Source: an uncultured Pantoea sp.
GTDB lineage: Bacteria; Pseudomonadota; Gammaproteobacteria; Enterobacterales; Enterobacteriaceae
Direction of reading: 5' to 3'
Assembly: GCA_913778495.1 (NCBI GenBank)
Contig: CAJYVD010000039.1
Span: 112,572-176,571 of the forward strand
DNA length: 64,000 bases
Part shown: in pieces, positions 45,599 to 54,755 of the stretch
How the letters are laid out: each line of letters starts with the position of its first letter
Position numbering within the stretch: position 1 is the first letter of the stretch
Translations under genes and position numbers: made by a program
Notes under the pieces: generated by a model
What the model was told of the DNA's origin: nothing
Databases searched by the model: none
The model's input: the letters and a program-made list of their open reading frames with translations, nothing else

Positions 45599-46083
45599 TG
45601 CGCATTCACGGCTATTACCCGGTGGATGTGGTCAACGGCCCCGGCACGCGCTGTACGCTGTTTGTGGCGGGCTGTGAGCACCAGTGTCGTGGCTGCTACA
45701 ACCAGCGCACCTGGCGGCTGGATTCCGGCGTGCCCTTTACGGTGGCGATGGAGGAGCAGCTGCTGGCCGATCTCAATGATGCGCGCATTCCGCGTCAGGG
45801 ATTGTCGCTGAGCGGCGGCGACCCGCTGCATCCGCACAACGTGCCGCATATCCGTCGGCTGGTGAAGCGCGTGCGGCAAGCGTGCCCTGATAAAGACATT
45901 TGGCTGTGGACCGGCTATGACATGGCGGCGCTCAACGCCGCCCAGCGTGCCGTGGTGGCGGAACTGGATGTGTTGATTGACGGGCGTTTTATTGAGGCGG
46001 AGAAAACCTCGACGCTACCGTGGCGCGGCAGCCGCAATCAAACCCTCTGGTGGATACGACCGCCCCAACAAGCACCGCGGTAA
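45595..46083 (+). CDS. nrdG: Anaerobic ribonucleotide reductase activating protein (radical SAM)
   Basis: 162 aa. The radical-SAM motif is GCEHQCRGCYN (CxxxCxxC, about residues 27-34), and GGDP-type glycines follow (LSLSGGDPLHP). It installs the glycyl radical on NrdD using SAM and a [4Fe-4S] cluster. Two ATGs are adjacent (45595 and 45598); the first overlaps the nrdD stop codon, ensuring coupled translation. Confidence 0.97.
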   Translation: MMRIHGYYPVDVVNGPGTRCTLFVAGCEHQCRGCYNQRTWRLDSGVPFTVAMEEQLLADLNDARIPRQGLSLSGGDPLHPHNVPHIRRLVKRVRQACPDKDIWLWTGYDMAALNAAQRAVVAELDVLIDGRFIEAEKTSTLPWRGSRNQTLWWIRPPQQAPR

Positions 46084-46185
46084 AAATTCCGAGAGTCATG
46101 GCGCTGGCGCCGACTGGCTTGCTTTCTGCGTGACCTCGACCAGGCTTGTAAGGGTAAACATGTTACCCCAAGCAAGGAGGACCCC

Positions 46186-46707
46186 ATGAGCAAGAAGATA
46201 GCGGTACTGATTACCGATGATTTTGAGGACTCAGAGTTTACCTCGCCCGCCGAGGCCTACGCTAAAGCCGGCCACGAAGTGGTCACCATTGAGATGCAAG
46301 CGGGCAAAACGGTCAAGGGGAAACAGGGCAAAGCGGAAGTGAAGATCGACAAAGATATCGATCACGTCAGCGCAGCGGAGTTCGACGCCCTGCTGCTGCC
46401 CGGCGGTCATTCACCTGACGCACTGCGCGGTGACGATCGCTTTGTGAACTTCACCAAAGAGTTTGTGGCCAGCGGCAAGCCTATCTTCGCCATCTGCCAC
46501 GGGCCGCAGCTGCTGATCAGCGCCAATGGCGTACGCGGCCGCAAGATGACCTGCGTGAAAGCCATTGCGATCGATCTGCGCAACGCCGGGGCGGACTTCT
46601 ACGATAAAGAAGTGGTCGTCGATGACGACAAGCTGGTCACCAGCCGTACGCCAGACGACCTGCCTGCGTTCAATCGGGAATCGCTGCGCATTCTTAGCGC
46701 CGCCTGA
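46186..46707 (+). CDS. yhbO: PfpI/DJ-1 family protein YhbO
   Basis: 173 aa (E. coli YhbO 172). MSKKIAVLITDDFEDSEFTSP starts the fold. The nucleophile elbow is AICHGPQLLISA (Cys and His near residues 104-105), with a Glu near the N-terminus completing the site. E. coli YhbO protects against stress and is reported as a protein deglycase, a claim that is debated. A strong AAGGAGGA lies 5 bases upstream. A 6-bp inverted repeat GGGTAA/TTACCC lies at 46152-46168 just before it. Confidence 0.94.
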   Translation: MSKKIAVLITDDFEDSEFTSPAEAYAKAGHEVVTIEMQAGKTVKGKQGKAEVKIDKDIDHVSAAEFDALLLPGGHSPDALRGDDRFVNFTKEFVASGKPIFAICHGPQLLISANGVRGRKMTCVKAIAIDLRNAGADFYDKEVVVDDDKLVTSRTPDDLPAFNRESLRILSAA

Positions 46708-46729
46708 TTGCCGCCATGCTGTGGGCACC

Positions 46730-47170
46730 CTAGCGGTGCCCCTGCTCCTCACGCCGCCAGACAATTTTGTGACCGAAACCCAGCGCATTATCCGTCATCT
46801 TCAATTCATCTAACGCAATTTCCCACAGCGGTGCGATAACTTTTTTCGCCACCGGGAAGCGCTTTTGGTACGCCAGCAGGGCTTCCGCCTCGCGCGCCTC
46901 ACTCAGACGATGAATGCGGCCACTGTACTGTACGCCTTTGATTAACAGCACGGTTTTGGGCTGACCACTGATGGTGCCGGCGACGCGCGCCTGCGTCTGC
47001 ATCAGCTGGCCGTGGCGCGTGTCGGCCTCGGTCATCAGCCAAAAAGCCATGCGCGCTTCGTTGAACACGTAATAACAGTTGGCGCACCAAAGATCCTCGC
47101 CCGAGCCGGTGCATACCGACAGTACATGCTGCTTTTTAAGGTAGCGCATCAAATGTTCGCGATCGGACAC
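46730..47170 (-). CDS. yhbP: UPF0306 protein YhbP (flavin-reductase/PNPOx-like fold)
   Basis: 146 aa. LCVLSVCTGSG-type N-terminal strand (HVLSVCTGSGEDLWCANCYYVF), LMTEADTRHGQLM and the C-terminal DELKMTDNALGFGHKI match E. coli YhbP as I recall it. The split-barrel fold is shared with pyridoxamine phosphate oxidases, but no activity is known. Convergent with yhbO and divergent from yhbQ, as in E. coli. Confidence 0.93.
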   Translation of the reverse strand: MSDREHLMRYLKKQHVLSVCTGSGEDLWCANCYYVFNEARMAFWLMTEADTRHGQLMQTQARVAGTISGQPKTVLLIKGVQYSGRIHRLSEAREAEALLAYQKRFPVAKKVIAPLWEIALDELKMTDNALGFGHKIVWRREEQGHR

Positions 47171-47248
47171 CGGTAAAACTCCCTGTGAATATTAGCGACA
47201 GCGCGTTAAGCGCGTTACACTGCCCGCCGTCATGATAGGGGAAGCTGT

Positions 47249-47536
47249 ATGGCACAACGCTGGCAACTGTATATGCTGCAAACTGCGGCGGGTATGCTTT
47301 ATACCGGTATCACCACCGACGTTCAACGACGGCTGCACCAGCACGCGGCCGGCCGCGGCGCGCGCGCGCTGCGCGGCAAAGGGCCGCTGACATTGGTGTA
47401 TCACTGCGAAGCGGGCGACCGCGCCGCCGCCTCACGTCTTGAGTATCAGGTCAAGCAGTTGAGCCGCCCGCAGAAGCTGCTGCTGGTGGCCCAACAGCCG
47501 CCCTGCTTGCACGGATGGTTTAGTCAAAGCGCGTAA
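47249..47536 (+). CDS. yhbQ: GIY-YIG domain protein YhbQ
   Basis: 95 aa, a single GIY-YIG nuclease domain: [26 protein letters not shown] with the variant Y..YTG motif and the catalytic Arg, and [11 protein letters not shown] with the conserved Glu. E. coli YhbQ is reported to have DNA endonuclease activity, with no clear pathway. Its last 17 bases overlap the 3' end of convergent yhbS. Confidence 0.94.
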   Translation: MAQRWQLYMLQTAAGMLYTGITTDVQRRLHQHAAGRGARALRGKGPLTLVYHCEAGDRAAASRLEYQVKQLSRPQKLLLVAQQPPCLHGWFSQSA

Positions 47537-48026
47537 ACGGCGGGGCGAAATCAATGAGCCCTTCTGCGCCGACAAAGGCATCGTCCGCCAGCTTGTAAAC
47601 CTGAAATGCCGCTTCGCTGCCCGACCAGCGACAGTGCAATCCGTGACCTGCCGCAGGAACAAAACCTAGCGGGCTAAAAAAGGCCGGCTCGCCCAGCACC
47701 ACGACCGCGCTGTATCCAAACTCATTCAACGCGTCGAGCCCCTCGTAAACCAGCCGTTTGGCAATGCCCTGGTTTCGCACCGACGCATCCACCGCCAGCG
47801 GCGCCAGCGCAACCCAGTTGCGGTCCTCACCTTGCAGCGTTACTGGACTGAAGGCGGCATAGCCTAACACTTGCCCTTCATCGTCCGTTGCCACCACGCC
47901 CAGCGTGAGCAGGCCATCTTCACGCAGCTGTTGCACCAGCTCCGCTTCGGCTGCGGTCGCGAAACTGCGCTTTAATAAACTGTCGATGCCCGCCGCATCC
48001 ACACCAATTTCAGTACGAATCAACAT
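47520..48026 (-). CDS. yhbS: GNAT family N-acetyltransferase YhbS
   Basis: 168 aa. The acetyl-CoA site is [19 protein letters not shown] (about residues 84-102), followed by [17 protein letters not shown], the usual YhbS signature. It overlaps yhbQ by 17 bp and the ubiT remnant by 7 bp. In E. coli it follows ubiT (yhbT) in the same orientation. Substrate unknown. Confidence 0.92.
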   Translation of the reverse strand: MLIRTEIGVDAAGIDSLLKRSFATAAEAELVQQLREDGLLTLGVVATDDEGQVLGYAAFSPVTLQGEDRNWVALAPLAVDASVRNQGIAKRLVYEGLDALNEFGYSAVVVLGEPAFFSPLGFVPAAGHGLHCRWSGSEAAFQVYKLADDAFVGAEGLIDFAPPFTRFD

Positions 48027-48166
48027 GAGTTCTCCGCGCGCGCCACAGCGGCCTTCGCGTTCTGTGTCATTCCAGCCTTTATGCAGCCAGCAAGCCGCTG
48101 CAATCCCCTGCGAAAGGTTCCAGGCATGGCGTCAAGTTCAATGGCATCCATCACGTTCCTGACCTT
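48020..48166 (-). pseudogene. ubiT: C-terminal remnant of ubiT (yhbT)
   Basis: The minus-strand translation KVRNVMDAIELDAMPGTFRRGLQRLAGCIKAGM.. aligns with the C-terminal part of E. coli YhbT/UbiT (KNLMDAIELEQMPKALR..). Only about 48 of roughly 174 residues remain. Upstream of about 48166 the frame continues into unrelated sequence, so the SCP2 lipid-binding domain is gone. The remnant still overlaps yhbS by 7 bp, the expected junction. UbiT with UbiU and UbiV makes ubiquinone without O2. Confidence 0.8.
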
Positions 48167-48789
48167 GATCGGCCTCAACGTTGTGGCGCGCCATCCGCAA
48201 TTATGCATTCGCTTCATCGCGACAGATACGTGGCGTGAGACGAAAGGCTCGGGCGACCGCGCAGATTGAGCTCGATAATCTCACTCGCGGGGCGCGCCCT
48301 TGCTGAAAGTCTAACTCACCTTGCATCAAAGTATGACGAAATTGCCAGTTTAGGAGTTATTGCAGCCGGGTTTTCTGCTTCACATCCGCGCTAAGGCAGG
48401 AAGTAATGGAATGATTTATCGCTCTTTTTCGGCGATAAGGCGGTATCTGCGCGTAAACGTCGCCAATTTTTGCTTGAGAAAATTTTATCTATCGTCTCTG
48501 ACGCGATCAGGTCGTCTGGTCAAGGCGCGCGCAAAATCTGCGCTGTCTGGCCTGGTTACGGACGTGCTTCACCGCCAGTAAGCCTCGCGGGTTGCCCGCA
48601 GTAAACAGCGCGGTGCAAAACGGTGCGCATTCGCGAAGGGCATGGATCAGTCGATACGGGAGTGCAGCGAATAAAGGCACATTCCGGCTATATTCCTGCC
48701 TTTATTAGCAGTTTTAATATGGGCAGTGATAAGTAATACTGGTCTGCGCAGATGCGGTACATCTGCGCCGTTCATCCCTGGAGTGCCCC
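48167..48789. other. Gene-poor region replacing ubiU-ubiV
   Basis: About 620 bases without a supported gene. In E. coli the ubiU and ubiV genes lie between ubiT and yhbW; no trace of their Cys-rich peptidase U32-like sequence is visible on either strand. A 73-codon TTG frame at 48360-48581 has no recognised family. A small hairpin GCGGG/CCCGC lies at 48587-48599. The promoter of yhbW must lie at the right end. Confidence 0.55.
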
Positions 48790-49800
48790 ATGTCTGAGAA
48801 AAAAACTGTTCGCCTGTCCGTGCTGGATCTGGCTCCTGTCCCGCAAGGATCAACGCCGCGCGATGCGTTCCACAATTCGCTGGCGCTGGCACGCCAGGCG
48901 GAAACGCTGGATTTTCATCGCTATTGGCTTGCCGAGCACCACAATATGACCGGCATTGCCAGTGCGGCAACGGCGGTGCTGATTGGCTATCTGGCGGCGA
49001 ATACCCAAACGCTGCGCCTGGGCTCTGGCGGCATTATGCTGCCCAACCATGCCCCGCTGGTGATCGCCGAACAGTTCGGTACGCTGGATGCCCTTTATCC
49101 TGGCCGCATCGACCTCGGATTGGGCCGCGCGCCCGGCTCCGATCAGCGCACCATGATGGCGCTGCGCCGTAACGTCTCTGGCATTCAGGCCGATACCTTC
49201 CCCGAGGATGTTGCCGAACTGATCCGCTGGTTTGACGCGCAGGAAAACGACTGTCCACCGGTGCAACCGGTGCCCGGTTTGGGATCGAACATTCCCGTAT
49301 GGCTGCTGGGTTCCAGCCTCTACAGCGCCCAGCTGGCGGCACAAATGGGCCTGCCGTTTGCCTTTGCCTCCCATTTCGCGCCCGATCTGCTGTTCCAGGC
49401 GCTGCATCTGTACCGTGAGAAATTTAAACCGTCGGCGCGCCTCGATAAACCGTATGCCATGGTCTGCGTGAACGTGGTGGCGGCAGACACCGAGCGCGAC
49501 GCACGTTTCCTGTTTACCTCCATGCAGCAGCAGTTTATTAATCTTCGCCGCGGTAAACCCGGGCCACTGCCTGCGCCCGTGGAGAAAATGGATGCGCTGT
49601 GGTCGCCTTCCGAGCAGTATGGCGTGCAGCAGGCGCTGAGCATGTCGGTCGTGGGTGACATTGATAAAGTGCGTCAGGGCCTGGCCGCGCTGCAGCGTGA
49701 AACGCAGGCGGATGAGATCATGGTTAACGGCCAGATCTTCGATCCTCAAGCGCGCCTGCGTTCGTTCGCCCTGGCCATGGAAGCCGCGCGCTCACTGTAA
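48790..49800 (+). CDS. yhbW: Luciferase-like monooxygenase YhbW
   Basis: 336 aa (E. coli YhbW 335). A bacterial-luciferase TIM barrel: [40 protein letters not shown] and [16 protein letters not shown] are hallmarks of the YhbW subgroup. It is expected to use reduced flavin supplied by a separate reductase. Substrate unknown. TGGAG precedes the ATG. Its last 9 bases overlap the convergent AraC gene. Confidence 0.94.
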   Translation: MSEKKTVRLSVLDLAPVPQGSTPRDAFHNSLALARQAETLDFHRYWLAEHHNMTGIASAATAVLIGYLAANTQTLRLGSGGIMLPNHAPLVIAEQFGTLDALYPGRIDLGLGRAPGSDQRTMMALRRNVSGIQADTFPEDVAELIRWFDAQENDCPPVQPVPGLGSNIPVWLLGSSLYSAQLAAQMGLPFAFASHFAPDLLFQALHLYREKFKPSARLDKPYAMVCVNVVAADTERDARFLFTSMQQQFINLRRGKPGPLPAPVEKMDALWSPSEQYGVQQALSMSVVGDIDKVRQGLAALQRETQADEIMVNGQIFDPQARLRSFALAMEAARSL

Positions 49801-50721
49801 ATCATGCTGCGGGGACGGGCGTTGCGCCTGCCCCGCAGACACACGCCTTACGTCCCGCGCCGGTGAGCTCCCCCAAAAGCGGCTGTATTCGCGGCTGAAC
49901 TGTGACGCACTCTGGTAACCGACCCGATAGCCCGCCGTGCCGGCATCCAACTGCTCCATCACCATTAGCCGCCGGGCTTCATTCAGCCGCAGCTGTTTTT
50001 GATACTGCATCGGCGTCATGGCGGTGACCGCTTTAAAGTGATGATGCAGCGAAGAGATGCTCATGCCGACGGTACTGGCCAGCTGATCCATTTTGAGCGG
50101 CTGCTGAAAATTTTCTTGCAGCCAGCGCGCCGCGCGGGCCACTTTGTTGCCGGGCCGCTCATTCAGCGCCATGTTAAGAATACGCGGCCCTTCTGGCCCC
50201 GTGAGCAGCCGATAGAAAATCTCCTGTTCAATCAGCGGCGCGATGGCGGGGATATCCTGCGGCTGATCCAGCAATTGCACCAGCCTGATGACCGCATCCA
50301 CCAGCGTCGGCGCCACGCTGTGTACGGTAATACCGCGTTGACTGGTGCCCGTGGCACCGAGCTGCGCCACGGGAAAGTGCTCCAGATAGCGCATCAGACG
50401 GACTTCATCAATGGCGATCCCCACGCCCAAATTGGGTTTCTCAGGTGTGGCCTCAACCACGCAGGATTGCACCGCCATATCCAGCGTCACCAACAGCAGA
50501 TCACCGGGTCCGTAATGCAGTATGTCATCGCCCATGCGCAAGGATTTTTTCCCCTGCGCCACCAACGCAAAGCTTGCCCACGTGGTGATATGCGCCAACG
50601 ACGTGGGCGTTGCGCTGCGGCCAAACGAGAGAAAATCAATCGCGCTACGATGGCGTCCATCGGTCGCCGCGTGGCGATCGATCATGGCCACCAGCTGCTG
50701 CCACTGTGCGTGATGAATCAT
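49792..50721 (-). CDS. AraC-family transcriptional regulator (YqhC-like)
   Basis: 309 aa. An N-terminal AraC_N cupin-like domain (about residues 20-170) precedes a double HTH (about 190-295: [59 protein letters not shown]). The arrangement resembles YqhC, which controls aldehyde reductases. It is divergent from an SDR gene 183 bp away, a common regulator-target pairing. ATG at 50721 is preceded by TGGAGC. In E. coli this place holds mtr, so the pair is an insertion relative to that genome. Confidence 0.88.
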   Translation of the reverse strand: MIHHAQWQQLVAMIDRHAATDGRHRSAIDFLSFGRSATPTSLAHITTWASFALVAQGKKSLRMGDDILHYGPGDLLLVTLDMAVQSCVVEATPEKPNLGVGIAIDEVRLMRYLEHFPVAQLGATGTSQRGITVHSVAPTLVDAVIRLVQLLDQPQDIPAIAPLIEQEIFYRLLTGPEGPRILNMALNERPGNKVARAARWLQENFQQPLKMDQLASTVGMSISSLHHHFKAVTAMTPMQYQKQLRLNEARRLMVMEQLDAGTAGYRVGYQSASQFSREYSRFWGSSPARDVRRVSAGQAQRPSPQHDLQ

Positions 50722-50904
50722 GGTGACGTCGCTCCAGAAGGGTAAAAACAACGGTGACGCTATTCTCGCTTAACGCACGTTTTACGCCAGAGGGGCGGTG
50801 CGACATTTGCAGGATTGTGCAAAAAGCTTGCAGGATTGCGCTACCGCCAGCCCGCCGGGACAGCGCATGCTTTATGCTCCCGACAGCTCAGGTGGAGAGA
50901 CGTG

Positions 50905-51651
50905 ATGAAAGCACTTGAAGGTAAGATTGCGTTGGTGACGGGCGCCTCGAAAGGCATTGGCGCTGCGATTGCCATGACTTTCGCGGCGGCCGGTGCCCGC
51001 GTGATAGTGAATTATTGTCAGGACGAGGCGGGTGCCGCTGACGTGGTAACTGACATCTGTGCGCTGGGCAGCGATGCCATTGCCGTGCAGGCTGATGTCA
51101 CGCGCGCGGGTGACGTAGAGCGCCTGTTCGCGCGCAGCATTGAGCAGTTTGGCCGACCCGATATCGTGGTCAACAACGCCGGACTTTTCCATCATGGTGC
51201 TTTTGATCAACTCACCCTGCCGGAGATGCAGCAGCAGCTCAATGTCAATGTGCTGGGCACGCTGCTGGTCTGCCAGCAGGCGGCTAAGCACTTTCCGCCG
51301 CAGGGCGGCGTCATCATCAACCTCAGCGCGCTTTACAGTCAGCAGAGTACGCCCGGTTCGGTGCTATGGGCGGCGACCAAAGGCGCCATTGATACCCTGA
51401 CGCAGGGCCTGGCGCGTGAACTGGGGCCGCGCAACATTCGCGTGAACGCACTGGCGCCCGGCATTATTTTAACGGAAGGGTTACTGGCGGCGAAAAAAAT
51501 GAATCCGGACGTCAAAGCGAGTCTGATTGCCGCAACGCCGCTGGGGCGTTTCGGTTTACCAGAGGATGTCGCGCAGGTGGCGCTGTTTTTGGCCTCCGAC
51601 GAGGCGGCCTATGTGAGCGGCGAACGGGTGTTGATCGCCGGTGGTGCCTGA
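50905..51651 (+). CDS. Short-chain dehydrogenase/reductase with altered catalytic Tyr
   Basis: 248 aa. The classical SDR cofactor motif TGASKGIGAA (about residues 12-21), NNAG near 90 and an NLSALYSQ strand with the catalytic Ser are present. Where the family has YxxxK, this protein has W-A-A-T-K (SVLWAATKGAI, near residue 157): the Tyr is replaced by Trp, with the Lys kept. The codon is TGG at about 51366-51368. Reductase activity is therefore doubtful unless another Tyr substitutes. GGAGAGA lies before the ATG at 50905. Probable target of the divergent AraC regulator. Confidence 0.87.
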   Translation: MKALEGKIALVTGASKGIGAAIAMTFAAAGARVIVNYCQDEAGAADVVTDICALGSDAIAVQADVTRAGDVERLFARSIEQFGRPDIVVNNAGLFHHGAFDQLTLPEMQQQLNVNVLGTLLVCQQAAKHFPPQGGVIINLSALYSQQSTPGSVLWAATKGAIDTLTQGLARELGPRNIRVNALAPGIILTEGLLAAKKMNPDVKASLIAATPLGRFGLPEDVAQVALFLASDEAAYVSGERVLIAGGA

Positions 51652-51673
51652 TTTCACTGCACGCCAGGCATAA

Positions 51674-51701
51674 AAAAAGGGACGCTTGCGCGTCCCTTTT
51701 T
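51674..51701. terminator. Bidirectional terminator between the SDR gene and deaD
   Basis: A stem GGGACGC/GCGTCCC with a TTGC loop, flanked by A5 (51674-51678) and T5 (51697-51701), suitable for both converging genes. Confidence 0.9.
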
Positions 51702-51714
51702 CGATCATTAATGC

Positions 51715-53565
51715 TTACGCGTCACGACGACGGGGTGCTGAAGCACCGTCTTCACGACGTGGACCACGACCGCCTTCACGGCTGAAACGTCCACCGCCGC
51801 CTTCACGACGTTCGGAGAAGCGACGACCACCTTCAGCACCGCGTGGCGCACCGGCACCGCGACCGCCAGGACGACGATCACCGCGCTCGCTTGGCTGTGC
51901 ATCGCCCAGCAGCTGCATGTTCATCGGCTTGTTCAGGATGCGCGTACGCGTAAAGTGCTGCAGCACTTCGCCCGGCATGCCTTTTGGCAGCTCGATGGTA
52001 GAGTGCGTACCGAACAGCTTGATGTTACCGATGTAACGGCTGCTGATATCGCCTTCGTTGGCAATCGCACCCACAATGTGACGCACTTCGACGCCATCAT
52101 CACGGCCGACTTCAATGCGGTACAGCTGCATTTCACCGACGTCACGACGCTCACGACGCGGACGGTCGCCATCGCGGCTGTCGCGCGGCGCGCGGCTGTC
52201 ACGACGATCATCACGCTCGCGGAACTCACGACGCGGTGGACGCGGCGCTTCCGGTGGCAGAATCAGCGGACGTTCGCCCTGCGCCATTTTCAGCAGCGCA
52301 GCGGCCAGCGTTTCCAGATCCAGATCTTCGCCCGGCTGCAGTTTGCTCAGCAGCGCGCGGTACATATCCAGATCGCTGCTTTCCAGCTGCTGCTGTACTT
52401 TAGCCGCGAATTTCGCCAGACGACGCTCGCTCAGCAGTTCAGCATTTGGCAGCTCAACTTCTGGAATGGTCAGCTTCATGGTGCGTTCGATGTTACGCAG
52501 CAGGCGACGCTCACGGTTCTCAACGAACAGCAGCGCGCGGCCAGCACGGCCAGCACGGCCGGTACGACCGATGCGGTGCACGTAAGATTCGGCATCCATA
52601 GGGATATCGTAGTTGACGACCAGGCTGATGCGCTCAACGTCGAGGCCGCGAGCCGCAACGTCAGTGGCGATCAGGATATCCAGACGACCATCTTTCAAAC
52701 GCTCCAGCGTCTGCTCACGCAGCGCCTGGTTCATGTCACCGTTCAGTGCTGCACTGTTGTAACCGCTACGCTCCAGCGCTTCGGCCACTTCCAGCGTGGC
52801 ATTTTTGGTGCGCACGAAGATGATTGCGGCATCGAAATCTTCCGCTTCCAGGAAACGCACCAGCGCGTCTGTTTTACGGCCGTAAGCAGTCCAGTAAGAC
52901 TGTGAAATGTCCGGACGCGTAGTCAGGCTAGACTGAATGCGCACTTCCTGCGGATCTTTCATGAAACGTTTGGTAATACGGCGGATGGCTTCAGGCATGG
53001 TCGCAGAGAACAGCGCCGTCTGATGGCCTTCCGGAATCTGCGCCATGATGGTTTCAACGTCTTCGATGAAGCCCATACGCAGCATTTCATCTGCTTCGTC
53101 CAGTACCAGGCCGCGCAGGTTAGAGAGATCCAGCGTGCCGCGCTTCAGGTGGTCCAGCAGACGACCTGGAGTACCCACAACAACCTGTGGTCCCTGACGC
53201 AGTGCACGCAGCTGCACGTCATAACGCTGGCCGCCGTAGAGGGCCACCACGTTCACGCCGCGCATATGTTTGGAGAATTCCGTCATGGCTTCAGCAACCT
53301 GAACAGCGAGTTCGCGGGTTGGTGCCAGCACCAGGATTTGCGGTGCGCGGACGGTAGTATCAATGTTATGTAACAGGGGCAGCGAGAATGCCGCCGTTTT
53401 ACCACTCCCGGTCTGCGCCATACCCAGCACGTCACGGCCCGCCAGCAGATGAGGAATACACTCCGCCTGGATTGGGGATGGCTTAACGTAGCCCATGCCG
53501 TTCAGTGATTCGAGGATGTCAGCGTTCAGGCCAAGGTCAGAAAAAGTGGTTTGAATATCAGTCAT
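51715..53565 (-). CDS. deaD: DEAD-box RNA helicase (cold-shock, ribosome assembly)
   Basis: 616 aa. All DEAD-box motifs are visible: AQTGSGKT (motif I), PTRELA, GGQ, TPGR, DEAD (in VLDEADEML), SAT, and [11 protein letters not shown] (VI). The C-terminal extension has a CsdA-type RNA-binding domain (about 470-560) and an Arg/Gly-rich tail ([13 protein letters not shown]..). It unwinds rRNA and mRNA at low temperature. ATG at 53565 aligns with the E. coli N-terminus; a start three codons earlier is also open. The small gene yrbN lies just upstream. Confidence 0.97.
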   Translation of the reverse strand: MTDIQTTFSDLGLNADILESLNGMGYVKPSPIQAECIPHLLAGRDVLGMAQTGSGKTAAFSLPLLHNIDTTVRAPQILVLAPTRELAVQVAEAMTEFSKHMRGVNVVALYGGQRYDVQLRALRQGPQVVVGTPGRLLDHLKRGTLDLSNLRGLVLDEADEMLRMGFIEDVETIMAQIPEGHQTALFSATMPEAIRRITKRFMKDPQEVRIQSSLTTRPDISQSYWTAYGRKTDALVRFLEAEDFDAAIIFVRTKNATLEVAEALERSGYNSAALNGDMNQALREQTLERLKDGRLDILIATDVAARGLDVERISLVVNYDIPMDAESYVHRIGRTGRAGRAGRALLFVENRERRLLRNIERTMKLTIPEVELPNAELLSERRLAKFAAKVQQQLESSDLDMYRALLSKLQPGEDLDLETLAAALLKMAQGERPLILPPEAPRPPRREFRERDDRRDSRAPRDSRDGDRPRRERRDVGEMQLYRIEVGRDDGVEVRHIVGAIANEGDISSRYIGNIKLFGTHSTIELPKGMPGEVLQHFTRTRILNKPMNMQLLGDAQPSERGDRRPGGRGAGAPRGAEGGRRFSERREGGGGRFSREGGRGPRREDGASAPRRRDA

Positions 53566-53581
53566 GTAGTACACGTGCCTC

Positions 53582-53638
53582 TTAGATTGCGGCGGCCAGT
53601 CTACATAACTCGTCGTGAAAACTTTCAGTCATTTTCAT
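53582..53638 (-). CDS. yrbN: Small leader peptide YrbN upstream of deaD
   Basis: An 18-codon frame, [18 protein letters not shown], ends 16 bases before the deaD start. The [10 protein letters not shown] core matches my memory of E. coli YrbN, a small protein between nlpI and deaD. No strong Shine-Dalgarno is seen. A second ATG at codon 3 is possible. Its placement suggests a role in deaD leader translation. Confidence 0.7.
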   Translation of the reverse strand: MKMTESFHDELCRLAAAI

Positions 53639-53741
53639 CAAAAAGTGTGAACCGGCTCAAATTAGAAGTTTTGACGAACAACAAAGCCCTCATCCAGAAG
53701 ATGATGACTTTACAGAAATTCAGGCAATGAAAATTCGTCAG

Positions 53742-54626
53742 CTATTGCTGGTCAGATTCTGATAAATCGTCTTGTGTCTGGCCGAGTTGCGCCAGTTCCA
53801 ACAATGCGTATCGGTGCTCAACAAAGTTGTTAACGTTGTTGGCCACCGCCAGTTTGAACAACGCTTTCGCGTCGTCCTTCTCCCCCAGACTTAGGTAGTA
53901 CTTACCTAAATAGAAGTTGGTTTCACTGAGATGTTCAGCGAGCGAGGTGTTATCCGTTGCGTCCGCCTTGAGACGTTCCATCAGCGTTTTTTCGCTCATG
54001 TCGCCAAGGTAGAACTCGACAATATTCCATCCCCATTGGTCCCGGACCGCTTTGTCATGGCGCTGTTGGAGCGCAACTTTTGCCTTGTCGGCGTCCATTT
54101 CGCGTTCAACGAGATAGAGCCAAAGGCTGCGGAAAGGATCGTTAGGATCGTCTTGATAAAACGCCAGCAGATCATCTTGCGCTAACTTGTACCGACCACC
54201 GTAATAGAGGGCGATACCACGATTTAAATGCGCATAGTTGTAAGTTGGATCAAGCTCAAGTACAGAATCAAACGCTTCATAGGCAGCATCAAAGTTGCCT
54301 GCCTGCGTTAAGTATATGCCAAGATAGTTAAACACTTCCGGCATATCAGGTCTTATAGACAGCGCTTGCGAAAAATCGTTCCGCGCTAATGCCCTCAGAC
54401 CCAAACTATCATACAACACTCCGCGCTCATATAACAGCTGTGCGCGTTCATCATCGGTCAGGGCTCGACTGGCAAGAATTTGTTCCATTCGCGCCAGAAT
54501 CACCTCCTGCTGCAGTGTGGGCTGCAAAGGTACTGCCAGAACTTCGTTCTTACGCCAATTGGAGTTGCTGCATCCTGCCAGCGTGAGAGCTGTCGCAACA
54601 AAACACCAGCGCAAAAAAGGCTTCAT
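53742..54626 (-). CDS. nlpI: Outer-membrane lipoprotein NlpI (TPR adaptor)
   Basis: 294 aa, the E. coli length. Signal peptide with lipobox LAGC (Cys at residue 19). TPR repeats at about 60-165 ([37 protein letters not shown]...) and further helices to the C-terminus. It delivers peptidoglycan hydrolases such as MepS to the protease Prc. Downstream of pnp and upstream of deaD, as in E. coli. Confidence 0.97.
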   Translation of the reverse strand: MKPFLRWCFVATALTLAGCSNSNWRKNEVLAVPLQPTLQQEVILARMEQILASRALTDDERAQLLYERGVLYDSLGLRALARNDFSQALSIRPDMPEVFNYLGIYLTQAGNFDAAYEAFDSVLELDPTYNYAHLNRGIALYYGGRYKLAQDDLLAFYQDDPNDPFRSLWLYLVEREMDADKAKVALQQRHDKAVRDQWGWNIVEFYLGDMSEKTLMERLKADATDNTSLAEHLSETNFYLGKYYLSLGEKDDAKALFKLAVANNVNNFVEHRYALLELAQLGQTQDDLSESDQQ

Positions 54627-54715
54627 TTCCCACTCCCGAATACAAACATTGGGACAACCATCCTGTCATCCGCCTGCTGTGCACAAGGATTCCCGCCCTC
54701 GCGATGATCCATATA

Positions 54716-54740
54716 CCTCTCCCCACAAAGCAGGGAGAGG
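54716..54740 (-). terminator. Hairpin after pnp
   Basis: An 8-bp stem CCTCTCCC/GGGAGAGG with a 9-nt loop, 16 bases beyond the pnp stop. The minus-strand sequence after it is TATAT, a weak U-tract. Confidence 0.55.
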
Positions 54741-54755
54741 CCAATCGGTAAACGC

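Noticed and set aside
48360-48581. A 73-codon TTG frame in the gap where ubiUV are missing
   Set aside because: No similarity to UbiU, UbiV or UbiT could be seen, and the start is weak.
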